Positions 36,977-46,943 are shown, counted from the stretch's first letter. The stretch: 64,000 nucleotides of DNA from Acidobacteriota bacterium (GCA_021818585.1 JAKATU010000043.1:39969-103968), one strand, 5' to 3'. Notes: generated by a model from the sequence alone, not told the origin. Translations and numbers: made by a program.

Positions 36977-37822
36977 GTGCATCCAAAAAAACAAATGGAT
37001 TACAAAAAGCGCAGTTTGAAACTGCCAGTGCGCTGGGAGGATGCCCCTGTACGGGTGAAATTCTGGGAACGGTTGAGGTCGGCGAAGCGCTGGCTTCTAC
37101 TGCTGGATTACGACGGAACGCTGGCGCCGTTCCATATGGACCGGATGAAGGCCACGCCGTATGAGGGCGTGGTGGAGCGTCTGGAGCCGATTCTAGCGCT
37201 GCCGCAGGGGCGCGTGGTTGTGGTCAGCGGGCGGCAGATTGATGACCTGAAGCAGTTGCTGAAGCTGCGACATCCGGTGGAGATATGGGGGTCGCACGGG
37301 CGGGAGCATCTGCTACCTGACGGGCAATATCGGCTGGTGGATTTGACGCCCGAGGAGCGGCGCGTGGTGGATGGGTTGACGGCCGGGATGCGGGAGCTGG
37401 GGTTTGGCGGGCAACTGGAGCTGAAGCCGACGGCGGTGGCGGTGCATTGGCGCGGGCTGCCGGAGGGTGCGCATAAGAGACTGCGAGAGGCAGCAGAGAA
37501 GCTGTTTACGGAGTCAAAGCCGCCGGAGACGCTGGAGTTGATGCCGTTTGAGTCGGGCGTGGAGTTGCGTTCGCGATCCCGGACGAAGGGGCAGGTTGTG
37601 GCGGAGATACTGGCGGAAGAGCCGGGGGAGATTCCTTCAGCTTTTTTGGGAGACGACTGGACGGACGAAGACGGATTTGCGGAGATTCACGGGCACGGAC
37701 TGGGGTTGCTGGTTCGGACGCAGGTGCGTGAGTCCTGCGCGGACTATTTTTTGACGCCACCAGATGCGCTGTTGCTTTTCCTGGAGGAGTGGCTGGATAA
37801 CGCGAAAAGGAACACGCGGTGA
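36977..37822 (+). CDS. otsB: Trehalose-6-phosphate phosphatase
   Basis: Dephosphorylates trehalose 6-phosphate. A 281-residue HAD enzyme with motif I LLDYDGTLAPF, motif II VVSGRQ, and motif IV LGDDWTDEDGF. The start is GTG at 36977 (ATG at 36995 also possible). Its stop overlaps the GTG of otsA by 4 bases, so the two are coupled and together make trehalose, a stress protectant. Confidence 0.93.
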   Translation: MHPKKQMDYKKRSLKLPVRWEDAPVRVKFWERLRSAKRWLLLLDYDGTLAPFHMDRMKATPYEGVVERLEPILALPQGRVVVVSGRQIDDLKQLLKLRHPVEIWGSHGREHLLPDGQYRLVDLTPEERRVVDGLTAGMRELGFGGQLELKPTAVAVHWRGLPEGAHKRLREAAEKLFTESKPPETLELMPFESGVELRSRSRTKGQVVAEILAEEPGEIPSAFLGDDWTDEDGFAEIHGHGLGLLVRTQVRESCADYFLTPPDALLLFLEEWLDNAKRNTR

Positions 37823-39258
37823 GCAAAGAGCAGGTGGTGATTGTTTCGAACCGTCTACCGCTTTCGATGACGGTTGAGTTTGGGACGCTGAAGGTGAAGC
37901 GGAGCAGCGGAGGGCTGGTGACGGCGCTGCAGCCGATCCTGAAGAACCAGGGCGGGGTTTGGATTGGGAACGCGGGAATGCACGAAGACAAAAAGATGGT
38001 GCGGGCACTGGAGGACGAGGCGTGGCGGAACGGATTCGACTGTGTCCCCGTGTTTGTTACAAAAGAGGAAGACCGCAACTATTACGAGGGGTTTTCGAAC
38101 CAGGTATTGTGGCCGCTGTTTCACGACTTTATTGGCGAGTGCCGGTTTGAGCCGCGGTACTGGGTGTATTACCGGCGAGTGAACGGGAAGTTTGCCGATA
38201 CGGTGATGAAAGCCTACAACGGCGAGCAGATTTTGTGGGTACACGACTACCAGTTGATGCATGTGGCGGCGAGCCTGCGGGAGCGCGGCTGCAACGGGCG
38301 GATTGCATTCTTTCTGCATACGCCGTTTCCGTCTTATGACGTGTTTGCGAAGCTGCCGTGGCGGCGGGAGCTGCTGCTGGCGTTGCTGCAGTACGACCTG
38401 ATTGGGCTGCAGACGGAGCGGGATGTGCGGAACCTGGTGAGCTGTCTGCGGCGGCTGGTTCCGGAGGCGCCGATGACGTCCGAGCATGGGGTGGACTATG
38501 TTGGGTGGCATGGGCGGATAGTGGCTATCCAGGATTTTCCGATTTCGATTGATTATGAGGAGTTAGCCCATGCGGCCAATGAGCCGTTGGTCGAAGAGCG
38601 GATGCGGACGATTGTGGCGCGGATGGGAATGGGGCAGGTGGTGTTTGGGGTGGACCGGCAGGATTACACGAAGGGAATTCCACACCGGCTGCGCGCCTAT
38701 GGAGAACTGCTGCGGCGGAGGCCGGAGATGGCGGGTAAGGTGAGGCTGGTGCAGATTGTGGTGCCGAGCCGGACGAATATTCCCGGGTATGAGGCGTTGA
38801 AGTCGCGGATTGAGCACCTGGTGGCGAGTATTAACGGTGAGTTTACGCAGCCGGGCTGGGTGCCGATTCATTACATTCACCGGGCGATTCCGAGAGAGGA
38901 ATTGCTGGCGCTTTACCGGGCGGCGCATGTGGCGCTGGTGACTCCGCTGAAGGACGGGATGAACCTGGTGGCGAAGGAGTTTTGCGCGTCGCGGATTGAC
39001 GATCGGGGAGTGCTGGTTTTGAGCGAGTTTGCGGGCGCGGCTGCGGAGATGTATCGTGGGGCTCTGCTGGTGAATCCGTTTGACGTGGAGGGTGTGGCGG
39101 ATGCGCTGGAGCAGGCGCTAAGGATGCCGGTGACGCAGCAGCAGGAGCGGATGCGGAAGCTGCGGCGGTTTTTGAAGCACGCGAACGTGCATCGCTGGGT
39201 GGAGAAATTTATGGAGGAGATTGAGACGGCAAAGAGGCCGCGGAAACAGCCCCATTGA
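37819..39258 (+). CDS. otsA: Trehalose-6-phosphate synthase (GT20)
   Basis: Transfers glucose from a nucleotide sugar to glucose 6-phosphate. A 479-residue GT-B fold: IVSNRLPLSM at the start, SGGLVTALQP, WVHDYQLMHVA, FFLHTPFPS, DRQDYTKGIPHRLRA and the nucleotide-binding DGMNLVAKEF. The start is GTG overlapping otsB. A strong hairpin terminator lies 15 bases after the stop. Confidence 0.95.
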   Translation: MSKEQVVIVSNRLPLSMTVEFGTLKVKRSSGGLVTALQPILKNQGGVWIGNAGMHEDKKMVRALEDEAWRNGFDCVPVFVTKEEDRNYYEGFSNQVLWPLFHDFIGECRFEPRYWVYYRRVNGKFADTVMKAYNGEQILWVHDYQLMHVAASLRERGCNGRIAFFLHTPFPSYDVFAKLPWRRELLLALLQYDLIGLQTERDVRNLVSCLRRLVPEAPMTSEHGVDYVGWHGRIVAIQDFPISIDYEELAHAANEPLVEERMRTIVARMGMGQVVFGVDRQDYTKGIPHRLRAYGELLRRRPEMAGKVRLVQIVVPSRTNIPGYEALKSRIEHLVASINGEFTQPGWVPIHYIHRAIPREELLALYRAAHVALVTPLKDGMNLVAKEFCASRIDDRGVLVLSEFAGAAAEMYRGALLVNPFDVEGVADALEQALRMPVTQQQERMRKLRRFLKHANVHRWVEKFMEEIETAKRPRKQPH

Positions 39259-39273
39259 GTATGGTGGGAGGCC

Positions 39274-39309
39274 ATGGAAAAGGCTGCTCAGCGGAGCAGC
39301 CTTTTCCAT
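39274..39309. terminator. Bidirectional intrinsic terminator after otsA
   Basis: ATGGAAAAGGCTGCTC pairs perfectly over 16 bases with GAGCAGCCTTTTCCAT around AGCG. It lies between otsA and the convergent STAS gene. Confidence 0.88.
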
Positions 39310-39332
39310 GAACGGTTGGTCGAAGACCGGCA

Positions 39333-39677
39333 TTAGGCGAAGGAAGCGATGGCGGAGGCTTCATCGTCCTTGATGTCGAAGACGGTGTAGAGCTTGGTGA
39401 TCTGCAGGACATCGTGAACGCGCTTGGTGAGGTTGAGGAGCTTGAGGTCGCCGCCCTGATGATGCACGGCGGTGAGCGCGCTGGCCATTTCACCGATGCC
39501 GGAGCTGTCGATGTAGGTGACATCGCCAAGGTTGAGGAGAATCTTCTTCTGGCCCTTTGCCAGGAGGTCACGGACTGCATCGCGGAGCTGCACGCTGCCC
39601 TCACCTAGAAGAATTCGGCCGCTGAGATCGAGGATGGTTACACCGTCGATCTGACGGGTTGTAATTTTCATGCTCAT
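39333..39677 (-). CDS. STAS-domain anti-sigma factor antagonist (RsbV/SpoIIAA-like)
   Basis: A 114-residue single STAS domain: DGVTILDLSGRILLGEG and the phosphorylation-site segment YIDSSGIGEM with a Ser after Asp. In partner switching, such proteins sequester the anti-sigma kinase when unphosphorylated. The kinase-type gene lies 25 bases upstream in the same direction. The ATG at 39677 has AGGAGG just upstream; a longer frame overlaps the kinase gene. Confidence 0.9.
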   Translation of the reverse strand: MSMKITTRQIDGVTILDLSGRILLGEGSVQLRDAVRDLLAKGQKKILLNLGDVTYIDSSGIGEMASALTAVHHQGGDLKLLNLTKRVHDVLQITKLYTVFDIKDDEASAIASFA

Positions 39678-39702
39678 AAAAGGAAATCCTCCTTGAAGAC
39701 TC

Positions 39703-40134
39703 TTATTTTGTGGTCCCCAAATGTTTGATAAGTGTGAGCTCCGTTCCCGGATGTAACTGCCTGAAGTGTACTTCATCCATGAACGATCGGATGAGGAAGA
39801 TACCGCGGCCGGAGCCGCGCAGGAGGTTTTCCGGAGCGAGAGGGTCTGGAAGCTTGGCCGGATCAAGACCTTGTCCCTGATCGGAGATGCGGATGATGAT
39901 GTCTTCGCCGGTGTTTTCGAAGGATGCGGTGATGCGTTTTTGGGGGTCGTAGGCGTTTCCGTGAAGGACCGCGTTCACGGCTGCCTCGCGAACGGCCATG
40001 CTGAACTTGAATGTCTCGTCTTCGTCAATACCGGCGTCGCGCGCCATTTGTTCGGCAGTCTGTTCGACTTTGTCGACGCTTTCAAGCGAGGATTCAAGCG
40101 TATATGTGACGCGGGTTTCTTCTTGTCCCCTCAA
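39703..40134 (-). CDS. Anti-sigma factor serine kinase (RsbW/SpoIIAB-like HATPase)
   Basis: A 143-residue GHKL ATPase: N-box AVREAAVNAVLHGNAYD, G1 SDQGQGLDP and G2-like GSGRGIFLIRSFMDEV. It should phosphorylate the STAS partner downstream and hold a sigma factor or other target. The start is TTG at 40134, with a GAGG site nine bases upstream. No sigma factor gene is near, so the target is unknown. Confidence 0.9.
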   Translation of the reverse strand: MRGQEETRVTYTLESSLESVDKVEQTAEQMARDAGIDEDETFKFSMAVREAAVNAVLHGNAYDPQKRITASFENTGEDIIIRISDQGQGLDPAKLPDPLAPENLLRGSGRGIFLIRSFMDEVHFRQLHPGTELTLIKHLGTTK

Positions 40135-40321
40135 GTAGCATTACCTCGCTTTTGACACGGCTTAAGTCTTTGACGGAAGTTTGCTTGCTGGGGCGCAAGA
40201 TGTCAAGCGAGTGACTGGGCAGGAGTGAAAAAGCCAGACAAGGGGGCAGAATTGGGTGGCACTGAGCAGGGTGGGTGGAATGTGGTGAGAAGCTCGCTGC
40301 AGTCCTGATAGACTCGTGCCG

Positions 40322-41581
40322 ATGGCAGAGCTTCACGCTGGGTTTACATTGACGATGCTGCTGGGGACCCCGGTGACGGATGGGACGGGAAAGCTGCGCG
40401 GCAAGGTGAAGGATCTGGCGGTGGCGACGGGCGCCGAGGCGGGGCGTGTGGCAGGGCTTGTGGTGAAGAGTCGCGAGGGCGCGCGGATGGTTGCGCTGGC
40501 GGATTTGCAGCGGACCCCTAGCGGGGCGCTGGAACTACGCTCGAACGCAGCCATGCTGCCACTGAGCGATGAAGACAGCTTTTTGCTCCTGCGGCAGGAT
40601 TTGCTGGACCGGCAGATTATTGATGTCCATGGGCGCAAGGTGGTTCGGGTCAACGACGTGGAACTGGAGTGGTTGGGGCAAGACGGAGACTCGGCCGTGC
40701 ATTTGCGGGTGAGGGGTGTAGCGGTGGGGCTGCGCGGGGCGTTGCGGCGGCTGCTGCAGGGGCTGGTTCCGATGGCGACGCTGGATGGGCTGGTCAGGAG
40801 GGTGCCGCAGCGGAGCATTCCGTGGGAGTTTGTAGACATTGTGGAGGTGGACCCGGCGCGGCGGGTGAAGCTGAAGATTGAGCATGAGCGGCTGGCCCGG
40901 CTGCATCCCTCGGACATTGCGGACATTCTTGAGGATCTGGCGCCTGCGGAGCGCGAGGCGCTGCTGACGAGCCTGGACGAGGAACTGGCGGCGGATACGC
41001 TGGAAGAGGTGGATCCGAAGCTGCAGAAGTCGCTGCTGCAGGCGCTGGACTCGGAGACGGCGGCGGGCATTGTGGAGGAGATGGATCCTTCTGCCGCGGC
41101 AGATTTGCTGGCTGACTTGAGCGAGGAGCACTCAGAGGCGATTCTGGGTGAGATGGACCCGGAAGAGCGGCAGGAAGTGGAAGAGCTGCTGGAGTTCCGG
41201 GAGGATTCTGCGGCGGGCCGCATGACGACGGAGTATGTGGCGGTGGAACAGGATGCCACGGTGGCGGATTGCATTCAGGCGCTGAGGGAGTTCGAGGGCG
41301 ATCCAGAGACGATTACGGAGGTTTATCTGCTGGGGCCGCATGGTGTGCTAATGGGCGTGGTTCCTTTGGCGCGGCTGGTGCTGGCGCGAGAAGAGACGCA
41401 GGCGCGGGTTCTGGCTGAGCCTCGGATGATTACCTGCGAGCTGGATGCGCACCAGAATGACGTGGCGGAGCTGTTCGACAAGTACAACCTGCGCGCGTTG
41501 CCGGTGGTGGACAAGCAGCGTCGTCTGGAAGGCGTGGTGGAGGCCGACCACGTGATTGCGTTCCTGCGCGAGTCACGCTGA
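40322..41581 (+). CDS. Soluble PRC-barrel / MgtE-N / CBS-pair protein
   Basis: A 419-residue protein without membrane helices. Domains in order: a PRC-barrel-like region (about residues 10-100, GTPVTDGTGKLRGKV), a second similar segment (VHGRKVVRVNDVELEW), an MgtE N-terminal superhelix (LHPSDIADILEDLAPAER, repeated EEMDPSAAADLL and DMDPEERQEV-like) and two CBS motifs (EDATVADCIQAL-like; LRALPVVDKQRRLEGVV). It is the regulatory half of an MgtE channel without the pore. It lies 77 bases ahead of the Nramp gene and probably senses magnesium or nucleotides for it. Confidence 0.85.
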   Translation: MAELHAGFTLTMLLGTPVTDGTGKLRGKVKDLAVATGAEAGRVAGLVVKSREGARMVALADLQRTPSGALELRSNAAMLPLSDEDSFLLLRQDLLDRQIIDVHGRKVVRVNDVELEWLGQDGDSAVHLRVRGVAVGLRGALRRLLQGLVPMATLDGLVRRVPQRSIPWEFVDIVEVDPARRVKLKIEHERLARLHPSDIADILEDLAPAEREALLTSLDEELAADTLEEVDPKLQKSLLQALDSETAAGIVEEMDPSAAADLLADLSEEHSEAILGEMDPEERQEVEELLEFREDSAAGRMTTEYVAVEQDATVADCIQALREFEGDPETITEVYLLGPHGVLMGVVPLARLVLAREETQARVLAEPRMITCELDAHQNDVAELFDKYNLRALPVVDKQRRLEGVVEADHVIAFLRESR

Positions 41582-41658
41582 AGCGGCGCGTGATATGTTC
41601 GCTGAGGGAGCCTGTGGCTTTCCACATTCCAACTGACATACGAGCCTGAAGTGACCTC

Positions 41659-42909
41659 ATGCTGAAGCGCTGGCGAACCCGGATACTGCTGTTCCTGATG
41701 GTGCTGGGACCGGGGTTTATCACGGCCAACATCGACAACGACCCGAACGGGATTTTTGTGTACTCGCAGGCGGGTGCGCAGTTTGGGTACGCGCTGCTTT
41801 GGACGATTCTGCCGGTGACGCTGGCGCTGATCGTGATCCAGGAGATGTGCGCCCGGATGGGTGTTGTAACAGGCAAGGGCCTGAGCGATCTGATCCGCGA
41901 GGAGTTTGGGCTCCGAATCACGTTCATCATGATGCTGCTGCTGGTGGTGGTGAACTTTGGCAACGTGATCGGCGAGTTTGCGGGGCTTGCGGGCAGTCTG
42001 GAGCTGTTCCACCTGACAAAGTATGTGTCCGTGCCGCTGTGTGCGGGGCTGGTGTGGCTGCTGGCCGTGAAGGGCGATTACAAGAGCGTGGAGAAGATTC
42101 TGCTGGCGGGGTCGCTGTTTTATATCGCCTATGTGGCGACGGGGATTCTGGCAGCTCCAAACTGGCATTTGTCGCTGATGGAGACGGTGCGGTTGCCTCA
42201 TGCTTCGGAGTGGAAGCAGTCGGGTTATCTCTTCATGGTGATCAGCATTATCGGGACGACGATTGCGCCGTGGATGCAGTTTTATTTGCAGTCATCGGTC
42301 GTCGAGAAGGGCATTCGGGTGCAGGACTACGCGGCTTCGCGTGCGGACGTGGTGGTGGGGTCGATTTTTACGGACGTGGTGGCCTGGTTCATTATCGTGG
42401 CTTGCGCTGCGACGCTTTGGGTGCATGGGATGGGTCAGATCCAGGTGCCGAGCGATGCAGCGGTGGCGATGCGTCCACTGGCGGGGAATTACGCGTTTCT
42501 GCTGTTTGCGTTTGGATTGTTTAACGCCGCATTTTTTGCAGCTTCGGTGCTGCCGCTTTCGACGGCATATACGGTTTGCGAGGGGTTGGGGTTTGAGTCG
42601 GGTGTGGACAAGAAGTTCCACGAGGCGCCGGTATTTTACTGGCTGTATACGCTGCTGATTGTGGGCGGAGCGGCGGTGGTGCTGGTGCCGCATTTTCCGA
42701 TTGTGGAATTTTCTATTTTCTCGCAGGCGCTAAACGGGATTCTGCTGCCGGTGGTGGTGATTTTTATGCTGCTGCTAATCAACCGGAAGGATTTGATGGG
42801 CGAGTACACGAATTCGAGATGGTTTAACGGGGTGGCGTGGGTGACGGCGGTGGTGGTGACGGTACTGTCAGTGATTTTGATGGTGCAGACGTTGCAGCAG
42901 GGGATTTAG
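41659..42909 (+). CDS. Nramp (SLC11)-family divalent-metal transporter, atypical ion site
   Basis: A 416-residue inner-membrane protein with eleven or so hydrophobic helices. Helix 1 carries DNDPNG (residues 26-31) where the family has DPGN, and helix 6 reads IIGTTIAPWMQFY where the canonical motif is a Met-Pro-His. The helix-6 Met favours transition metals, and its loss is known in Nramp-related magnesium transporters. Together with the MgtE-N/CBS gene upstream this suggests Mg2+ (or Mn2+) uptake rather than typical MntH. It ends 55 bases before a convergent DUF6526 gene. Confidence 0.85.
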   Translation: MLKRWRTRILLFLMVLGPGFITANIDNDPNGIFVYSQAGAQFGYALLWTILPVTLALIVIQEMCARMGVVTGKGLSDLIREEFGLRITFIMMLLLVVVNFGNVIGEFAGLAGSLELFHLTKYVSVPLCAGLVWLLAVKGDYKSVEKILLAGSLFYIAYVATGILAAPNWHLSLMETVRLPHASEWKQSGYLFMVISIIGTTIAPWMQFYLQSSVVEKGIRVQDYAASRADVVVGSIFTDVVAWFIIVACAATLWVHGMGQIQVPSDAAVAMRPLAGNYAFLLFAFGLFNAAFFAASVLPLSTAYTVCEGLGFESGVDKKFHEAPVFYWLYTLLIVGGAAVVLVPHFPIVEFSIFSQALNGILLPVVVIFMLLLINRKDLMGEYTNSRWFNGVAWVTAVVVTVLSVILMVQTLQQGI

Positions 42910-42964
42910 GGATTGACGCTGGCATCGAGCGCGCAACTCGCATGCCCGCAGGTTGCTCCCTTGA

Positions 42965-43402
42965 TCAGACGCGCCAGTGGTCGGGACGCCAGGACTGGAT
43001 GCGTTCCTTGATTTGCTTGCGGTTCAGATTCTGATCGAGCGCTTGTTTGGCGAGTTGAACTACTTCTTCGTCGGACGCGAAGCGCAAGGCAATCAACTGG
43101 TCCTCGGTGAGTCGATATATTTGCGGGTGCCATTCGGCGGGGGCGAGCGCCTGCAGGCGCAGCCGCTCTTCGAGACGGATGATGCGGTCCTGAACCTTCA
43201 GGGGGTAGGTGCGCAATCGGAGGAGTACGAAGAATCCGGCTATTGCAACCACTACTATCCAGGCTGAGTAGAAGCCCGGATGCTGGATTGCGTAGACGAT
43301 GGCGATGACCAGACTTGCCAGCGATATCCAGGTGAGGAAGTAGTGGAAGATGGGATCGAAGCGTGCGTGATGCTTGAGATTTTGCGTTTCGGGCTGGCTC
43401 AT
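42965..43402 (-). CDS. DUF6526-family membrane protein
   Basis: A 145-residue protein with two membrane helices (YFLTWISLASLVIAIVYAI and AWIVVVAIAGFFVLLRL). A soluble tail starts YPLKVQDRIIRLEERLRL and has LTEDQLIALRFASDEEVV, which I recognise as DUF6526. The function is unknown. It ends the core region; the IS remnant begins 213 bases upstream. Confidence 0.8.
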   Translation of the reverse strand: MSQPETQNLKHHARFDPIFHYFLTWISLASLVIAIVYAIQHPGFYSAWIVVVAIAGFFVLLRLRTYPLKVQDRIIRLEERLRLQALAPAEWHPQIYRLTEDQLIALRFASDEEVVQLAKQALDQNLNRKQIKERIQSWRPDHWRV

Positions 43403-43614
43403 TCAGGGGCTCCGCATACGAGTCTTCCCGATTCTGGAGGGAACTGTCAAAGTGCATGTTTCTATCCGGTAGAAGTATCCGGGTGAGTTGCTTTGGGTGT
43501 GTATGAAAGTGGCGCGGGCTGGACCGAGCGGTCGATAGCGCATGACTTTCCGTTTGAGCGTCAGGATGGTGGTTGTCTGTTGGGGAACGAAATGCAATCG
43601 TGGTCGAAATGAAA

Positions 43615-44371
43615 AGCATTACAAGAAGTCTTTGAAAACGGGCGGCCCAAGCAAAGTCTCTTCGACGATCCAACGGCGGGGCAGCAGAACGAAGCCTCGT
43701 TTGGCTTCTGTGTGTTTGAGTACCTGCAATTGAATGCCATGTTTTTCCGCGACCGGTGCTGCATTTTCGCCCGTGCAGCCTTGATCGACATACGCCAGTT
43801 GCATAGGCTCGCCGGTGATCTGTTGCACGGCCTCTGCCAGCAGCCCCACCTGTGCTCGGTTCTGTTCGTCGGCTGCGGTCACTTGCAGTGCCAACAGATG
43901 GTCCAGCGTATCGACAGCCGCGTGTACCTTCGATCCCTTGCGGCGTTTGGCCCCGTCATAGCCGGCGCGCGCGCCTGACTTGGGCGTCGACTGCAACGTG
44001 CGGCTATCAAGAATCATCGCCGTCGGTTCGCTCCTGCGCCCAGCATACCCGCGCAGCAGCTTGCGCAGATCCTCCACCATAACCTCAAGGCAGCGCGCCT
44101 CCATCCAGCGGCGCATCTGTTGATAGACCACCTACCAAAGCGACAAATCGCGCGGCATCAAACGCCACTGGTTGCCAGTCTTGGCGATGTAACGACGACC
44201 GTTAAAGACCTCCCTCAACGGGTAATCTCGCTGCGCAGCGTCTTCCCGGCACAAGGCCAGATACGGCGCTACAAACGCCCAATCCTCATCGGTCACATTC
44301 GTCTGGTAGCCAAGTCCATCCCTCCACTCAGCCCTCCATCGTCCCGGTTCACCGCACCATCGGCCATCCAA
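43615..44371 (-). pseudogene. IS5-family transposase remnant, nonsense-mutated and 3'-truncated
   Basis: The N-terminal part has TNVTDEDWAFVAPYLAL and EVFNGRRYIAKTGNQWRLM, and the catalytic part has [27 protein letters not shown] and AYVDQG, typical of IS5-group DDE transposases. A TAG at the junction (around 44130) replaces a residue between LSLW and VVYQQMRRW in the same frame. Near 43665 the reading shifts frame, from RRWIVEE to [11 protein letters not shown], and the last 35 or so residues of the family are missing. No terminal inverted repeats could be fixed. It lies exactly at the left border of the carbohydrate island. Confidence 0.85.
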
Positions 44372-44435
44372 AAGTAAACAAAGTAAAAAAGTTGATAACA
44401 GGCTCTAGCCCTTTGTTCCACGGTGAACTGGATTC

Positions 44436-46736
44436 TTAATCTAAGTGAACTACTCTGGAACCAGTCACCGTGAAAGTACCGCGGAGCGGCAGGTTGGCGA
44501 GTGAAGAGGAATCGCCCACAAAGACTTTGAAGTTTCCACTGGGAAGAACCCATCCATTCGCGGAATCCTTCCAATAAGACAGGTCGTGACCTGTAAGAAT
44601 GAAGTGCACTGTGGATGACTTACCGGGATCGAGAAAGACTTTGCTGAAGCCCTTCAGTTGGCGAGGCGGTTCGTTTGCGACGATTGGGTCACCTACATAA
44701 AGCTGGACTGCATCTGCGCCGGCTAACTTGCCGATGTTGGTAATGGTGGCGGATACCTCGACCATGTTCTCGTTTTGCAGGTTCGTGCTGGAAACTGAAT
44801 GCCCCGGACCGGATGGTGCTTTATCCTCTGCCTGCAAGCGGATGTGAGTGAAGGCGAATTTTGTGTAGGAGAGTCCGTAGCCAAAGGGAAACAGAGGCTT
44901 GATGTGGTTAGCGTCGTAATAGCGGTAGCCTACGTCAATGTTGTCTGAGAACAGTTGCGCGCGGCCTTTTTTGGGCCAAAGGATTCCTGGTCCCCAGAGC
45001 GTCGGGTTGGCGGTAGGCATCTGCTTGTCGTCCACGGGCCATGTTTGTACCGTATGACCAGAGGGGTTGGCTTTACCGAAAAGCAGGGCAGCAACGGCAT
45101 CGCCGTCCACCTGTCCGGGATACCATGCTTCCATAAGTGCTGAAACTTTGTTCAGCCATGGAGCAGCAACCGGCGCTCCTGTGTTGAGGACCACGATTGT
45201 GTGCGGATTGACCGCCGCAACTGCGGAAATCAGTTGGTTCTGATCGCCACTTAGGTCGATGTCGGGTCGATAGTCTGCAACCCATTTCGGCGGCGCTCCC
45301 GGTCCGTAGGCTATACCTCCGCCTTCGCATTCAACATCGTCGGCGAATACGATGGCTACTTGAGATTTTCTGGCTATGGCGACGGCCTTCGCTATCATAG
45401 GCGCTGTTGGCGCCGGATCCGCGACGCGCGGCGGATTACTTCCCTGGGCGTAATCGACATGCGCGTTTGGCCCAAGGAAGGAGCGTATGCCTTGCAGCGG
45501 GGTAATAATATAGGGCGGTCTCGCCTGCCCGCTGCCACAGCCGACGGCTTTGGGATAGGCCGAACCTGCTGCACCAATCACGGCAATGGAGCCGACGGTT
45601 TTGGGATTGAGGGGTAGCTGGCTGTTGGCGTCCTTAAGCAGCACGGTCCCCTGCTCGGCAACCTGTGTGGCAATGGCGGTATGCGCTTTACTGGTAGCTA
45701 CCGCGTTCCATCTGCCGGTGTCTGGGTGCTGGAAAAGGCCAAAACGAAACTCCTCGCGGAACTTGCTCGATACCATATCGTTCAAGCGCGCCATGGATAC
45801 CTGGCCATTGGAAACCGCCTGATACAGCGGTTTTCCAAACTTGCGGGATTCCGGCATGTCGAGGTCAAGACCGGCATTGGCCGAGCCTGTGGCGCTGCGG
45901 GCGCCGTCGTAATCGCTGCTGATGAATCCCTTGAATCCCCAGCGATCTTCGACAGTGTCCTTTATGAGATAAGTGTTTTCGTTGGCGAAAAGATTGTTGA
46001 TGGCTCCCCCTGTCATCATCGCCGCCCCCACGTGGCCGTTGAAGATGGCCTGGTGGAATGCCCGCAGGTAAATCTCATGCAGGGCGCGAACGCCGACGAT
46101 GGAATTTCCGCGACCAGTCTGCTCCTGATCGTAAGCGGCGATGTGCTTGACCATTGCAATGACGTTCTGGGACTGGACACCGCGGATGACCGAGACGCCG
46201 ATGGCGCCGTTGAGGTAGGGATCTTCTCCGTAAGTCTCCCAGGCACGTCCCCAGCGCGGGTCACGCACGATGTTGACCATTGGCCCCAGGAGAACATTGA
46301 TGCCTTTTGTCCTGGCCTCCTCGCCGATCACCTTTCCGTATTGATACATCAGCTTCGTATTCCAGGTGGAAGCTCCGGCGACAGGCGCGGGCAGAGCCGT
46401 GATACCTGCCATCCCATCTGCGACGCCGGCGGGACCATCCTGAAACTTAAGCGCGGGGATGCAGAGACTCGGAATACCGGCCACGTAGCCGCCGTAATGG
46501 TACCGTGGTAAGACGCCGTGTACCTGTTCGATCTTTTGGGAAAGAGTCAGTTTGGGCAGCAGCATCTGCACACGCTGAGAAACACTCAGGGAAGTGTTCA
46601 TCCAAGGGCAGTCTTCAGCGGTTTTGGCTGGTTGTGATTGGTTGATCGGCGTCGACTGGGCACTCGCCATCGTGCCGGACAACACGGTGAGCAGTACCAT
46701 TACGAACGGCATACTTTTGGTTAGCGTTTTTTTCAC
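44436..46736 (-). CDS. Glycoside hydrolase family 3 enzyme (beta-glucosidase/xylosidase type)
   Basis: A 766-residue secreted enzyme. The signal peptide ends at MASA. The N-terminal barrel has GPMVNIVRDPRWGRAWETYGEDP and the nucleophile Asp in FISSDYDGARS; the usual SDW is SDY here. The second domain has ADDVECEGGG and GLSYTKFAF-like features, and a C-terminal fibronectin-like domain follows (ISNIGKLAGADAVQLYV-type). It removes beta-linked glucose or xylose from chain ends. The gene begins 207 bases left of the sulfatase remnant and is the last of the leftward group. Confidence 0.92.
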   Translation of the reverse strand: MKKTLTKSMPFVMVLLTVLSGTMASAQSTPINQSQPAKTAEDCPWMNTSLSVSQRVQMLLPKLTLSQKIEQVHGVLPRYHYGGYVAGIPSLCIPALKFQDGPAGVADGMAGITALPAPVAGASTWNTKLMYQYGKVIGEEARTKGINVLLGPMVNIVRDPRWGRAWETYGEDPYLNGAIGVSVIRGVQSQNVIAMVKHIAAYDQEQTGRGNSIVGVRALHEIYLRAFHQAIFNGHVGAAMMTGGAINNLFANENTYLIKDTVEDRWGFKGFISSDYDGARSATGSANAGLDLDMPESRKFGKPLYQAVSNGQVSMARLNDMVSSKFREEFRFGLFQHPDTGRWNAVATSKAHTAIATQVAEQGTVLLKDANSQLPLNPKTVGSIAVIGAAGSAYPKAVGCGSGQARPPYIITPLQGIRSFLGPNAHVDYAQGSNPPRVADPAPTAPMIAKAVAIARKSQVAIVFADDVECEGGGIAYGPGAPPKWVADYRPDIDLSGDQNQLISAVAAVNPHTIVVLNTGAPVAAPWLNKVSALMEAWYPGQVDGDAVAALLFGKANPSGHTVQTWPVDDKQMPTANPTLWGPGILWPKKGRAQLFSDNIDVGYRYYDANHIKPLFPFGYGLSYTKFAFTHIRLQAEDKAPSGPGHSVSSTNLQNENMVEVSATITNIGKLAGADAVQLYVGDPIVANEPPRQLKGFSKVFLDPGKSSTVHFILTGHDLSYWKDSANGWVLPSGNFKVFVGDSSSLANLPLRGTFTVTGSRVVHLD

Positions 46737-46943
46737 GAGTACCTTTCCTGTCGTTTCGATAAAAACATCATCGGTTCATTTTTCATTGAATGCAGCATTT
46801 CTTACAATGCAATGCGCTCTGAGATACCGCGGACGGTCTCCCGCTAATCAAAGCCGGTGATGAGATAAGCTCTGAAGCAGTTCTCGTGCGCCGAAAGCTA
46901 CTCGAATACGTAATAGCTGTCTGGATTGCCCTTAGTTTCGGTC

